From NCBI GenBank assembly GCA_025463925.1, contig JAODBK010000079.1, positions 29,703 to 93,702 on the forward strand: a stretch of DNA of 64,000 nucleotides. Direction: 5' to 3'. Source of the DNA: Acidimicrobiales bacterium. Lineage in GTDB: Bacteria; Actinomycetota; Acidimicrobiia; Acidimicrobiales; AC-14. A program made the position numbers and the translations under genes. Positions 33,720 through 42,392 of the stretch are shown here, piece by piece. Below the pieces are notes generated by a model. That model worked only from the letters and a program-made list of their open reading frames with translations, did not search any database and had not been told where the DNA came from. The number at the start of each line of letters is the position of its first letter. Within the stretch, counting starts at the first letter, position 1.

Positions 33720-34441
33720 TCGAGGCGGTGGTGTTCGACTGGGGCGGGACGCTGTCGGAGTTCGTCAGCGCCGAGCTGGTGGACGCCTGGCGCTTGGCGG
33801 CCCGCCACCTGGCGCCCGACCGCGAGGACGAGATCACCGCGGTGCTGGTCGAGGTCGAGAGCGATTTCTGGAGCACGGTGGCGACCCACCAGGAGAGCAC
33901 GACGCTCGCCGCGCTGGTCGCCGAGGCCAGCCGGCGGCTCGGCATGGACGTCGGCGAGGCGCTGCTCGAAGAAGCCGCGGTCCGCCACCTCGACGCGTGG
34001 ACGCCCCACATCACCCACGACGCCGACGCCGCGCCGGTGCTCACCGCGTTGCGCGACCGCGGGCTGCGCATCGGCCTGCTGTCGAACACGCACTGGCCGC
34101 GCTCGTTCCACGAGCGCTTCCTCGAGCGCGACGGACTGACCAAGCTCATCGACGTCCGGCTCTACACGAGCGAGATGTCGCACCAGAAGCCGCATCCGTC
34201 GGTGTTCCACGCCGCGCTCGACGCGCTGCACGTCGACGATCCGGCGAGCGCGGTGTTCGTCGGCGACCGCCCGTTCGACGACATCGGCGGCGCGAGCGCG
34301 GTCGGCATGCGCACGATCCTGCGCCGCAACCCGGCCGTCACCGATCCGGGTCCCGACGCCGACGCGACGATCGATCGCCTGCCCGAGCTGCTGCCGATCG
34401 TGAGCGGTCAGCGGAGGCGGATCGTGCCCTTCATCCCGTAG
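33716..34441 (+). CDS. HAD family hydrolase
   Basis: 241 residues. Motif I is VVFDWGGTLSE, where the second Asp of DxD is replaced by Gly-Gly, as in several putative phosphatases of the WGGT type. Motif II is LLSNTHW, motif III is the Lys of SHQKPHPSVF, and motif IV is VFVGDRPFDDIGGA. A helical cap lies between I and II. It probably dephosphorylates a small metabolite. GTG 33716 overlaps the regulator's stop; GTG 33710 is an equal alternative. It overlaps the convergent cupredoxin gene by 34 bp. Confidence 0.85.
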   Translation: MIEAVVFDWGGTLSEFVSAELVDAWRLAARHLAPDREDEITAVLVEVESDFWSTVATHQESTTLAALVAEASRRLGMDVGEALLEEAAVRHLDAWTPHITHDADAAPVLTALRDRGLRIGLLSNTHWPRSFHERFLERDGLTKLIDVRLYTSEMSHQKPHPSVFHAALDALHVDDPASAVFVGDRPFDDIGGASAVGMRTILRRNPAVTDPGPDADATIDRLPELLPIVSGQRRRIVPFIP

Positions 34442-34821
34442 GCGTAGTGCCCCGGCAGGTGGCAGGCGTACTCGAACCCGGTGCGGACCGTGACTTCGGT
34501 CGTGCGGGTCGCGCCTGACGGGACCGACACCTCGCCGGGTGCGTCGTGGTGTGCGTCGGTGCCGAACTCGTGCCGGTTCTGCGTGGCGTCGTCGCCGACG
34601 ATCAACTCGTGGTCGATCGGGTCGTTGTTCGTCACCACGAAGCGGACCAGCGCGCCGGACGGCAACGCGAGGACGTCGGGCTGGAAGTGCGAGTGGTGGA
34701 TCCTGAGCTGCACGGTGACCGGGGGCACCGGCACGGGCGGCACCGGCGGGCCGGCGTGCGCCGACCCGCCACAAGCCGCCAGCGCCAGTGCGGCGAGCGC
34801 CATCCCGCAGCGCCGAAGCAT
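34408..34821 (-). CDS. Cupredoxin-domain lipoprotein
   Basis: 137 residues. A lipoprotein signal (MLRRCGMALAALALAACGG, lipobox LAAC) would anchor it outside the membrane. The mature domain carries the type 1 copper set: His in PIDHELIVGD, then Cys, His and Met in YACHLPGHYAYGMKG. It is a plastocyanin/azurin-like electron carrier or copper-binding protein. It follows the DUF2330 gene by 13 bp on the same strand, so the two may act together at the cell surface. Confidence 0.8.
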   Translation of the reverse strand: MLRRCGMALAALALAACGGSAHAGPPVPPVPVPPVTVQLRIHHSHFQPDVLALPSGALVRFVVTNNDPIDHELIVGDDATQNRHEFGTDAHHDAPGEVSVPSGATRTTEVTVRTGFEYACHLPGHYAYGMKGTIRLR

Positions 34822-34834
34822 CGCGGTCACGACC

Positions 34835-35899
34835 TCACCGCTTCCGGGTCGCCACCGCCAGGCCGGCCAGCCCGCCACCGGCGCCGATCACCGCGAGCAC
34901 CACGAGCGCCGCGGTCCAGCCGCGGTCCTTGGCCGGCGTCGCTGGGCCGGGGACGCCGCCGCCGAGCGCGACCTGGTCGGCGCCGAAGCCGGCGGCCCAC
35001 GGCGACGGCCGGGCTCCGCCGTGGGCGTCGATGGCGAGGTCGTATGTCAGCGACCCCGCCGGGCTGTCGACCTTGAGGTACGACAGCCACATCGACGAGG
35101 TGGGCACCCAGTCCATGCTCTTGTCGTTGTGCAGGTCGGCGAGCAGTGAGCCCGACGCCGACTCGGAGCGCTCGAGGCTCAGGCCGGGGTTGCCGTCGAG
35201 GGGCAGCAGCGACGGCTGCCGGTCGGTCAGGAGGAACACGTCGGCCTGGATACGCTCCTGCGCCTGGCGCCCGAGGCCGAGGATCCGCAGCGGCACCCAC
35301 GGCTGCGACGTGGGGATGGTGAGGTGGATGGGCGTGCCGTCACCGAGCTGCTGGCCGGTGGCCTTGGCGGCGTTGCCGTCGAACACCGCGGCCATGAAGA
35401 TCGGCGAGCGGGTGGCGTAGAAGTCGAGGACTTCGGGGGCGTCCGGGGGCAGGACGAAGCCGTGCTCGCGGGCCCAGTCGCCGACGGCAGTCCCACCGCC
35501 GGACAAAACGGTGAGGTCGAGGGCGCCGACCTTGGCGGTGAGGATCACCTGCGCCGACGCGCTGGTCGCGGCCACGCGACCGACGGCGTTGTCGGCGAGC
35601 TCGGCCACCGGCGGCTGCACCTCCCGCACGAGCCGCTGGAGCGTCCAGTCGCCGCCCCGCTCCACCTTGGTGGGCACGCCCGGCAGCGGCACGATCGAGC
35701 CGAACTGGCCGCCGGCGCCGAGGAACTTGAACGCGGTGACGTAGTGCTCGATGCCGTCGTGGTAGCCGGCCAGCGTCGTCGTCTTGACCAGGTTGACGCC
35801 GCCCCGGGGGCCGATGAGCCCGCCGCAGGCCGCCGCCGGGCCGGCGCCGAGGACCGCCGCCGCCGACGCCACCACCGTCGCTGCCAGCCATCGCCTCAT
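34835..35899 (-). CDS. DUF2330 family membrane-anchored secreted protein
   Basis: 354 residues. A signal peptide ([24 protein letters not shown]) is followed at once by [10 protein letters not shown], the conserved start of mature DUF2330 proteins. The large extracellular domain contains [30 protein letters not shown] and ends before a C-terminal span ([22 protein letters not shown]) and RKR stop-transfer tail. The function of DUF2330 is unknown. GAGAGGGG lies before ATG 35899. It precedes the cupredoxin lipoprotein. Confidence 0.8.
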   Translation of the reverse strand: MRRWLAATVVASAAAVLGAGPAAACGGLIGPRGGVNLVKTTTLAGYHDGIEHYVTAFKFLGAGGQFGSIVPLPGVPTKVERGGDWTLQRLVREVQPPVAELADNAVGRVAATSASAQVILTAKVGALDLTVLSGGGTAVGDWAREHGFVLPPDAPEVLDFYATRSPIFMAAVFDGNAAKATGQQLGDGTPIHLTIPTSQPWVPLRILGLGRQAQERIQADVFLLTDRQPSLLPLDGNPGLSLERSESASGSLLADLHNDKSMDWVPTSSMWLSYLKVDSPAGSLTYDLAIDAHGGARPSPWAAGFGADQVALGGGVPGPATPAKDRGWTAALVVLAVIGAGGGLAGLAVATRKR

Positions 35900-35965
35900 G
35901 CGGGTCCCCTCTCGATCGGTTGGGGATTGGACGACGCCGGTGTGCGCCCGGTTCCCACCCGCTCC

Positions 35966-35971
35966 TACGAT
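35966..35971 (+). promoter_or_regulatory. -10 box for the 35980 SDR gene (leaderless)
   Basis: TACGAT ends 8 nt before the ATG. Confidence 0.4.
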
Positions 35972-35979
35972 CCGCGACC

Positions 35980-36747
35980 ATGCAGATCGCGGGAGCATCG
36001 GCGTTGGTCACCGGCGGGGCATCCGGGCTGGGCGAGGCGACGGTGCGCCGGCTGCACGCCGGCGGGGCGATGGTCACGATCGTCGACCGCGACGAGGCGA
36101 AGGCCAAGGCGTTGGCGGCCGAGCTGGGCGGGCAGACCAGCTACCTGATGACCGATGTCACCGACCCGGACCAGGCGGCGGCCGCGGTCGCGCAGGCGGC
36201 GTCGGCCGGCCCGCTGCGGATCGCGGTCAACTGCGCAGGCATCGGGTGGGTCGGGCGGGTGATCAACCGCGACAACTCGCCCCACGATTTCGGCGCGTTC
36301 ACCAAGGTCATCGAGATCAACCTGATCGGCACCTTCAACATGATGCGCCTGGCGGCGTCGGCGATCGCCGCGACCCAGCCGCTCGAGGACAACGAGCGCG
36401 GCGTGATCGTGAACACCGCGTCGGTGGCGGCGTTCGACGGCCAGATCGGCCAACTGGCCTATTCGGCGTCCAAGGGCGGCATCGTCGGCATGACGCTGCC
36501 CGCGGCGCGCGACCTCTCCGCGGTCGGCATTCGCGTGGTGACGATCGCGCCAGGCACGTTCGACACACCGCTGTTCGCCGGCGCGCCCGACGAGGTGCGC
36601 GATGCGCTCGGTGCCGCGGTCCCGTTTCCCAAGCGCATGGGCCGGCCCGACGAGTACGCCGCGCTGGTGGCCCACATCGCGGAGAACGTCATGCTGAACG
36701 GTGAGGTCATCCGCTTGGATGGCGCGATCCGCATGCCACCCAAGTAG
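35980..36747 (+). CDS. SDR family oxidoreductase (HSD17B10-like)
   Basis: 255 residues of classical SDR: cofactor motif [10 protein letters not shown] (about 10), [10 protein letters not shown], catalytic Ser region [12 protein letters not shown], and catalytic YSASKGG (Tyr and Lys). The acidic residue after beta-2 (VDRDEAKAK) favours NAD(H). Its wording ([45 protein letters not shown]) is like type 2 3-hydroxyacyl-CoA dehydrogenases, so a role in fatty-acid or branched-chain breakdown is likely. Confidence 0.88.
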   Translation: MQIAGASALVTGGASGLGEATVRRLHAGGAMVTIVDRDEAKAKALAAELGGQTSYLMTDVTDPDQAAAAVAQAASAGPLRIAVNCAGIGWVGRVINRDNSPHDFGAFTKVIEINLIGTFNMMRLAASAIAATQPLEDNERGVIVNTASVAAFDGQIGQLAYSASKGGIVGMTLPAARDLSAVGIRVVTIAPGTFDTPLFAGAPDEVRDALGAAVPFPKRMGRPDEYAALVAHIAENVMLNGEVIRLDGAIRMPPK

Positions 36748-36767
36748 TCGACGAGAGGAGTCTAGGG

Positions 36768-37733
36768 ATGCGACACATCGAGGTCGGCGGAGTGAGGCTC
36801 TCCGTCATTGGACTGGGCACGTGGCAGTTCGGATCGCGCGAGTGGGGCTACGGCGACGACTACGCGCAGGGCGAGGCGGTGCGCATCACGCAGCGGGCCC
36901 TCGACCTCGGCATCAACCTGATCGACACCGCCGAGGCGTACGCGTTCGGGAAGTCCGAGCGCATCGTCGGCCGGGCGATCGCCGGCCGGCGCGACGAGGC
37001 GTTCGTCGCCACCAAGGTCTTCCCGATCATGCCGCTGGCGCCGATCGTCGAGCAGCGCGGCCGCAAGAGCCGGGCCCGGCTCGGCATCGACGCCATCGAC
37101 CTGTACCAGATCCACTGGCCCAACCCGGTGGTGCCGATCGCGCCGCAGATGCACGGGATGCGGCGGCTGGTCGATGCGGGGATCGTCCGCCACGCCGGCG
37201 TGAGCAACTTCTCGCGGAAGCAGTGGCAGGAGGCCGAACGCCACTTCGCCGGGCCGGTGCTGTCGAACCAGGTGCAGTACAGCCTGGCCGCGCGCGGGCC
37301 CGACGAGGAGATCGTTCCGTGGGCCCAAGCGAATGACCGCGTCGTGATCGCGTACAGCCCGCTCGGTCAGGGCCTGCTCTCGGCGAAGTACGACGCCACG
37401 AACGCGCCCGGCGGTGTGCGCCGGACCAACGCGCTGTTCCTGCCGGAGAACCTGGAGCGGGCCCACGAGTTGCTGACCGCGCTGCGCGAGATCGCGAAGA
37501 CCCACGACTCGACGCCAGCGCAGGTCGCGCTGGCCTGGGTGATCCGGCGGCCGAACGTCGTCGCCATCCCCGGCGCGAGCAGCGTCGACCAGCTGGTGCG
37601 CAACGCCGAAGCCGCCGACCTCGAGCTGACCGACGACGACGACGCCCGCCTCACCGAGGCGTCCGACCACTTCCACCCGATCTCCGGTACGGCCGCGGTG
37701 CCGAAGATCATTCGTCGCCGGCTCCCGTTCTAG
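36768..37733 (+). CDS. Aldo/keto reductase
   Basis: 321 residues. An (alpha/beta)8-barrel AKR with catalytic Asp in NLIDTAEAY, Tyr in EAYAFGKSE, Lys in VATKVF and His in YQIHWPNPVVP; IPGASSVDQLVRNAEAADLELTDDD is the NADPH-binding C-terminal part. It reduces an aldehyde or ketone with NADPH; substrate unknown. GAGAGGAG upstream of the ATG. It overlaps the convergent membrane-protein gene by 26 bp. Confidence 0.9.
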   Translation: MRHIEVGGVRLSVIGLGTWQFGSREWGYGDDYAQGEAVRITQRALDLGINLIDTAEAYAFGKSERIVGRAIAGRRDEAFVATKVFPIMPLAPIVEQRGRKSRARLGIDAIDLYQIHWPNPVVPIAPQMHGMRRLVDAGIVRHAGVSNFSRKQWQEAERHFAGPVLSNQVQYSLAARGPDEEIVPWAQANDRVVIAYSPLGQGLLSAKYDATNAPGGVRRTNALFLPENLERAHELLTALREIAKTHDSTPAQVALAWVIRRPNVVAIPGASSVDQLVRNAEAADLELTDDDDARLTEASDHFHPISGTAAVPKIIRRRLPF

Positions 37734-38427
37734 GGCCGCCGCGCTCGGGCCGGGGATCGTCCTCGACCACGTTCTCCGTCAGCTGCTTCAACTCGCCGAG
37801 CTCGCCACCGCCGCGCCGGCGCATCTGCCACACGTTGACGCCGACGATCAGCACCGACGCCGCGAGCAGCGGCACGCGGTACCGGGCGAAGAAGTGCAGT
37901 ACGTCGTCGATCGGCGCCTGGAAGGTGCTGCCCAGCACACGGATGAGGTACAGCCGAGCGATGGTGCCGACGATGTTGAGACCGAAGAACAGGCCGACGT
38001 TCATGCCGGTCGCGCCGGCCAGCAACGAGACGATGTTGTTCGGCGCGACGAGCACGAACGGGATGGCCGCCTTGCTGAAGTTCCGCTCGATCCAGCTGAC
38101 GATCCGGCCGAACTGATCGCCCTGCCGCGACACCCATCGCAGCGCGGTGTCGCCCGACAGCAGCCCGATGAGGAACCAGAGCGGGTCGGTGAGCAGCAGG
38201 CGAGCCGCGCCGACCACGTAGTAGCTCGTGGCGTCGACCTTGTTGGTGACGAGGATGAGGATGCGGTTGCGCGCGTTCAGCGCCATGAGCGCGAGCGGAT
38301 GGGTGTCGGCCCACGTCGTCGTGAGCGCGTCACCGACGTAGGCACCGACGGTGATCACCACGATGGGCACGGCCAGGGCGATGATCTGCGCGCGGTTCGA
38401 CCGCCGGCCGTCCGCCCGGGCCGCCAG
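37708..38427 (-). CDS. VTT/DedA-like integral membrane protein
   Basis: 239 residues, about five membrane spans. The central FERNFSKAAIPFVLVAPNNIVSLLAGATGMNVGLFFGLNIVGT-like segment (with F replaced by I at its start) resembles the VTT (SNARE-associated, TVP38/DedA) core with its re-entrant G-x-x-x-M/G turn. No ATG, GTG or TTG is found ahead of the first span, so the start is probably CTG 38427, 11 bp after the thiH stop. Proteins of this type move lipids across membranes. It sits in the TPP-controlled thiG-thiH unit; a thiamine link is only positional. The polar tail is acidic. Confidence 0.6.
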   Translation of the reverse strand: MAARADGRRSNRAQIIALAVPIVVITVGAYVGDALTTTWADTHPLALMALNARNRILILVTNKVDATSYYVVGAARLLLTDPLWFLIGLLSGDTALRWVSRQGDQFGRIVSWIERNFSKAAIPFVLVAPNNIVSLLAGATGMNVGLFFGLNIVGTIARLYLIRVLGSTFQAPIDDVLHFFARYRVPLLAASVLIVGVNVWQMRRRGGGELGELKQLTENVVEDDPRPERGGPRTGAGDE

Positions 38428-38438
38428 AACGCCCCCCG

Positions 38439-39599
38439 TTACCTGCGGGGCCCGATGGTGTCCATCCACACCGCGTCGTAGCCGGCGGCCCGCACCGCGG
38501 CAACGACCTCGGCGGGCGACCGCTCGTCGCTGATGGCGAACTGCGGCTCGGCGTCGCTGGCGGACGCGTAACCCCCGGGTTCGGTGTGCGACCCGGCCGA
38601 CATCTGCGTGATGCCCAGGGGCAGCAGCCCGTCCCGGAACGCCGCCGCTTCGCGCGTCGACAGCGACAGCCCGACGTCGGGCAGCGCGAGCCGCAGCGCG
38701 CAGACGAGCTGGACGAAGTCGCGGTCCGTTACGGGGTCGGCCGGCTCGAAGCCGCCGGCGGCCGGGCGCAGGCGCGGGAGCGCGACCGACACCTCGCAGC
38801 GCCACCACCGCCGCATCAGCGCGCGGGCGTGGGCCGCGACCGCGATGGCCTCGGCGCGCCAGTCGTCGTGCAGCCCGAGCAGCGCGCCGACGCCGAGCCG
38901 CCGCATGCCGGCCTCCGCGCCGCGGTCGGGCGCGGCGAGGCGCCAGTCGTAGTTGCGCTTCTTGCCTTTGCGATGGACGTCGCCGTACGTCGATCGGTCG
39001 TAGGTCTCCTGGTAGACGACGAGGCCCTCGCACCCGGCCTTGACCAGCCGCCGGTAGGTCTCGGTGTCCCAGACCTGCACTTCGACCGACACCGACGGCA
39101 CGACCGAAGCGACCGCGTCGACCGCGTCGACGAGGTAGTCCTTGCTCACGATCCGCGCGTGCTCGCCGCTGACGAGCAGCAGGTGGCGGAAGCCGCGGTC
39201 CCGGAGCGAGGTCGCCTCGACGATCAGCTCGTCGGTGGACAGCGTGCGGCGGGCGATCTCGTTGCCGGCCGAGAACCCGCAGTACGTGCAGACGGACACG
39301 CACTCGTTCGACAGGTAGAGGGGCGCGAACAGCCGAACGGTGGGCCCGAAGCGGCGGAGCGCGGTCTCGTGGGCGGCCGCCGCCAGGTCTTCCAGGCGGT
39401 CCGCCGCGGCCGCCGACAGCAGCGCCGCGAAGTCGGCGAGGCCGCGCCGGTGGGCCGGCGCCCGCAACGCCCGGTCGACGTCGGGCGCAGCCGCCGACGC
39501 CGCGATGCGTCGCAACGCCGTCAGGTCGATGGCCAACAGGTCGGCGGCCGCGGTGCTGTCGGGCACGCCCTGCGGCCGGTGCTCGAGCTCGACTCTCAC
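38439..39599 (-). CDS. thiH: ThiH, 2-iminoacetate synthase (radical SAM)
   Basis: 386 residues. The radical-SAM cluster motif is [12 protein letters not shown] (C-x3-C-x2-C) at about residue 106, followed by LVSGEHARI and VVYQETYD, with C-terminal [23 protein letters not shown] typical of ThiH. It cleaves tyrosine to dehydroglycine for thiazole formation by ThiG. The GTG start overlaps the thiG stop as GTGA. Its presence, in place of the oxygen-using glycine oxidase ThiO, suggests thiazole synthesis by the anaerobic-type route. Confidence 0.92.
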   Translation of the reverse strand: MRVELEHRPQGVPDSTAAADLLAIDLTALRRIAASAAAPDVDRALRAPAHRRGLADFAALLSAAAADRLEDLAAAAHETALRRFGPTVRLFAPLYLSNECVSVCTYCGFSAGNEIARRTLSTDELIVEATSLRDRGFRHLLLVSGEHARIVSKDYLVDAVDAVASVVPSVSVEVQVWDTETYRRLVKAGCEGLVVYQETYDRSTYGDVHRKGKKRNYDWRLAAPDRGAEAGMRRLGVGALLGLHDDWRAEAIAVAAHARALMRRWWRCEVSVALPRLRPAAGGFEPADPVTDRDFVQLVCALRLALPDVGLSLSTREAAAFRDGLLPLGITQMSAGSHTEPGGYASASDAEPQFAISDERSPAEVVAAVRAAGYDAVWMDTIGPRR

Positions 39600-40366
39600 G
39601 ACGTCGACAAGAAACCGGTCAGCGGCGACGAGGCCGACGCCCCACCGGCCGCCGCGGGGAGCCCGGCGAGGTAACCGGCCCGTCCGGCGTCGACCGCGAG
39701 CTTGAACGCCCGGCCCATGGCGACCGGGTCGCCGGCGGTGCCGATGGCGGTGTTGACCAACACCGCGTCGGCACCCAGCTCCATGGCCTCTGCGGCCTGC
39801 GAGGGCGCGCCGATGCCGGCGTCGACCACGACGGGCACCAGCGCCTGCTCGACGATGATCTCCAGGGCGCCCTTGGTGCGCAGTCCCTGGTTCGACCCGA
39901 TCCACGAGCCGAGGGGCATCACCGTCGCGCAGCCGGCTTCCTCGAGCCGCTTGCACAACACCGGGTCGGCGTTGCAGTACGGCAGCACGGTGAAACCGTC
40001 GGCGCAGAGGATCTCGGCCGCCTTCAGCGTCTCGACCGGGTCGGGGAGGAGATACCGCGGCTCGGGTGTGATCTCGAGCTTGATCCACGTGGGCATGCCG
40101 GCGGCCCGGGCCAGCCGGGCCAGTCGCACCGCCTCCTCGGCGTCGTCGGCGCCGCTGGTGTTGGTGAGGAGCAGCACGCGGTCGTCGTCGATGGCGTCGA
40201 GGATGTCCTCGTCGGCGGTCGGGTCGACGCGGCGCAAGGCGACGGTCACCATCTCGGTGCCGGTGGCCGTGATGGTGTCGCGCAGCGAGGCGACCGACGG
40301 GAACTTGCCGGTGCCGAGGAAGAGCCGCGACGAGAAGCTCCTCCCGGCGACCACCAACTCATCCAT
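39596..40366 (-). CDS. thiG: ThiG, thiazole synthase
   Basis: 256 residues. Lys96 in PTWIKLEIT forms the Schiff base with deoxyxylulose phosphate; [52 protein letters not shown] text, [30 protein letters not shown] and GRAGYLAG are all conserved. ThiG combines the sulfur on ThiS with dehydroglycine from ThiH. The ATG lies only 3 nt after the 3' arm of a TPP riboswitch, whose AGGGAG also serves as ribosome binding site. Confidence 0.95.
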   Translation of the reverse strand: MDELVVAGRSFSSRLFLGTGKFPSVASLRDTITATGTEMVTVALRRVDPTADEDILDAIDDDRVLLLTNTSGADDAEEAVRLARLARAAGMPTWIKLEITPEPRYLLPDPVETLKAAEILCADGFTVLPYCNADPVLCKRLEEAGCATVMPLGSWIGSNQGLRTKGALEIIVEQALVPVVVDAGIGAPSQAAEAMELGADAVLVNTAIGTAGDPVAMGRAFKLAVDAGRAGYLAGLPAAAGGASASSPLTGFLSTS

Positions 40367-40369
40367 GAC

Positions 40370-40460
40370 ACGCTCCCTTTCACCCGCATTACCGGGCCGG
40401 TCGGAAGGGTCGCGGGCCTCGTGCCCGCCTCTCAGCCCGGCTCGCCGAGCTCCCCTGCGT
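40370..40460 (-). promoter_or_regulatory. TPP riboswitch (Thi box) upstream of thiG
   Basis: Read on the minus strand: closing stem ACGC/GCGT, GGGGAGC, the conserved GGCTGAGAGG, a variable arm (CGGGC...GCCCG), GACCCTT-type core, then the second sensor arm with CGGTAATGCGGGTG and the final AAAGGGAGCG. All conserved TPP-aptamer blocks are present in order. The last strand contains AGGGAG, 8-10 nt from the ATG, so ligand binding should hide the ribosome binding site and shut off translation of thiG and its coupled genes. Confidence 0.9.
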
Positions 40461-40468
40461 CGATGGGC

Positions 40469-40474
40469 ATCCTA
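40469..40474 (-). promoter_or_regulatory. -10 box for the thiG riboswitch transcript
   Basis: TAGGAT ends 8 nt before the first base of the aptamer closing stem, so transcription would start at the riboswitch itself. It is back to back with the -10 of the divergent DUF2203 gene (40489-40494). Confidence 0.5.
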
Positions 40475-40488
40475 CCGTCCGGGGCCGG

Positions 40489-40494
40489 TAGGTT
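40489..40494 (+). promoter_or_regulatory. -10 box for the DUF2203 gene (leaderless)
   Basis: TAGGTT ends 8 nt before GTG 40503. Confidence 0.45.
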
Positions 40495-40502
40495 CCGCGG
40501 CC

Positions 40503-40859
40503 GTGGCCGGCACCGACGATCTCCGGTTCTGGACGGTCGACGAGGCCCGCGCCTACCTGCCCCGGTTGCGCGAGCTGGTCGAGCGGGTGCGCGACGCGGC
40601 CGAGCAGGCGGACCACGTCCGCACCAACGGGCACGGCGCCCCCGACCAGGCCGACGTCGACGCCGCGGTCGACGAGCTGGCCGCGGGCGACATCGTCCTG
40701 CGCGACACCGACAGCGGGCTCATCGACTTCCATGCGCGCGGTGCCGACGGCGTCATCTACTTCCTGTGCTGGAAGCTCGACGAGGACGCCCTCGACTGGT
40801 GGCATCTTCCCGACGAGGGCTTCGCCGGCCGCAAGCGCCTGCCGCGCGACCCGGAGTAG
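40503..40859 (+). CDS. DUF2203 family protein
   Basis: 118 residues. RFWTVDEARAYLPRLRELVERVRDAAEQA opens the family, and the end LRDTDSGLIDFHARGADGVIYFLCWKLDEDALDWWHLPDEGFAGRKRL is its most conserved block. A small soluble protein of unknown function. A start further upstream in the same frame would cross the thiG promoter and riboswitch and was rejected. A 30-codon membrane-peptide gene follows after 5 bp. Confidence 0.85.
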   Translation: MAGTDDLRFWTVDEARAYLPRLRELVERVRDAAEQADHVRTNGHGAPDQADVDAAVDELAAGDIVLRDTDSGLIDFHARGADGVIYFLCWKLDEDALDWWHLPDEGFAGRKRLPRDPE

Positions 40860-40864
40860 CAGCA

Positions 40865-40957
40865 GTGTCGACCCGCAAGCTCATCCTCGCCGCGCTGGCC
40901 ACCGGCCTCGCCATCCTCGTCGCGTCGGCCATCCAGATCTTCCTCGCCAGCCGCTGA
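40865..40957 (+). CDS. 30-residue single-span membrane peptide
   Basis: GTG 40865, 5 bp after the DUF2203 stop, with GGAG at the end of that gene as ribosome binding site. The product is MSTRK, then one span (LILAALATGLAILVASAIQIFL) and ASR. Basic start and uniform hydrophobicity fit a true membrane peptide with positive end inside. It is too small for routine detection; function unknown, probably cotranscribed with DUF2203. Confidence 0.55.
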   Translation: MSTRKLILAALATGLAILVASAIQIFLASR

Positions 40958-40987
40958 CGCCCCGACGGCGTACGCGTGTCGCCTGGG

Positions 40988-40993
40988 TAGGCT
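40988..40993 (+). promoter_or_regulatory. -10 box for lpdA (leaderless)
   Basis: TAGGCT ends 7 nt before the ATG at 41001. Confidence 0.5.
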
Positions 40994-41000
40994 GCCCGTC

Positions 41001-42392
41001 ATGGCCGAGTCGTTCGACGTCGTCGTGATCGGTGGCGGCCCCGGTGGCTACGCCGCCGCGCTGTACGGGGCCGGGATCGGGCTGTCGGTCGCGGTCGTCG
41101 AGAAGGAGAAGGTCGGCGGCACGTGCCTGCACCGCGGCTGCATCCCGGCGAAGGAGTTCCTCGAGACCGCGACGGTGTTCCGCACGGTCGCCGGCGCCAA
41201 GGAGTTCGGCGTCCAGACCGACCAGCCGGCGGTCGACTTCTCGGTCAGCCAGGCCCGCAAGCAGAAGGTGGTCGACCAGCTGTGGAAGGGCCTGCAGGGC
41301 CTGATGAAGAGCCGGAAGATCACCACCGTGATCGGCACCGGCACCTACCACGGCAACAAGCTGGTGCGGATCGACGACGGCAGCGAGCTGAAGGCGACGA
41401 AGGCGGTCATCCTCGCGTCGGGGTCGGTGCCCCGGACGATCCCGGGCTTCGAGCCGGACGGCCGGTTGGTGATGACGTCGGACGAGGTCCTGGCGCTCGA
41501 CAAGCTGCCGGGCTCGGCGGTGGTCATCGGCGCCGGCGCCATCGGCTGCGAGTTCGCGTCGATGATGGCCGACCTCGGCACGCAGGTCACCGTCCTCGAG
41601 GCGCTGCCGAAGATGCTGCCCGGCTGCGACAGCGACGTCGTCGACGTCGTCGGGAAGTCGTTCAAGAAGCGGGGTATCGACGTGCGCCTCGGCGTGAAGG
41701 TCGAGGGCCACCAGCCGAATGGCTCGCAGACGACGGTGACCTTCGGTGACGGCGAGTCGGTCACCGTCGACGCCGTCGTGGTGTCCGTCGGTCGCCGGCC
41801 GCTGACGGACGACCTGCTCGCCGGTGTCGCCAAGGTCGAGGTGGACGACAAGGGCTTCGTCACCGTCGACGCGAAGATGCGCACCAGCGAGCCCGGCGTC
41901 TACGCCGTCGGCGATCTCGTGGCGACGCCGCAGCTCGCGCACGTCGGCTTCGCCGAGGCCATCGTGGCCATCACCGACATCCTCGGCGAGGACGCGATCC
42001 CGGTCGACTACGGCAAAGTGCCATGGTGCATCTACTCGCATCCGGAGGTGGCGTTCGCCGGGATGAGCGAGCAAGCGGCCAAGGACGCCGGGATCGACGT
42101 GGTCGTGTCGAAGCATCGCTACATCGGCAACGGCCGGGCGCTGATCATCGGTGAGCCCGAGGGCATGGTGAAGGTGATCGCGCGCAAGGAGGCCGACGGC
42201 TCCGCCGGGCCGATCGTCGGCGTCCACATGGTGGGGCCGTGGGTCACCGAGCAGCTCGGCGAGGCCTACCTCTCGGTGAACTGGGAGGCGACGCCGGCGG
42301 AGGTCGGCCACTTCATTCACCCGCACCCCACGTTGTCGGAGACGTTCGGCGAGACCGTCCTCGCGCTGACCGGAAGGGGGCTGCACGGCTGA
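41001..42392 (+). CDS. lpdA: Dihydrolipoyl dehydrogenase (E3)
   Basis: 463 residues. FAD motif VIGGGPGGYAAA, redox disulfide GGTCLHRGCIP (C-x4-C), NAD motif VIGAGAIGCEFASMM, second FAD motif GVYAVGDLVATPQLAH, and the C-terminal His-Glu acid-base region HFIHPHPTLSETFGE. It reoxidises dihydrolipoyl groups of E2, making NADH. It is the first gene of lpdA-E2-lipBA; the E2 start overlaps its stop (TGATG). Unlike the protein at 62.4 kb, both redox cysteines are present, so this is the true E3. Confidence 0.93.
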   Translation: MAESFDVVVIGGGPGGYAAALYGAGIGLSVAVVEKEKVGGTCLHRGCIPAKEFLETATVFRTVAGAKEFGVQTDQPAVDFSVSQARKQKVVDQLWKGLQGLMKSRKITTVIGTGTYHGNKLVRIDDGSELKATKAVILASGSVPRTIPGFEPDGRLVMTSDEVLALDKLPGSAVVIGAGAIGCEFASMMADLGTQVTVLEALPKMLPGCDSDVVDVVGKSFKKRGIDVRLGVKVEGHQPNGSQTTVTFGDGESVTVDAVVVSVGRRPLTDDLLAGVAKVEVDDKGFVTVDAKMRTSEPGVYAVGDLVATPQLAHVGFAEAIVAITDILGEDAIPVDYGKVPWCIYSHPEVAFAGMSEQAAKDAGIDVVVSKHRYIGNGRALIIGEPEGMVKVIARKEADGSAGPIVGVHMVGPWVTEQLGEAYLSVNWEATPAEVGHFIHPHPTLSETFGETVLALTGRGLHG

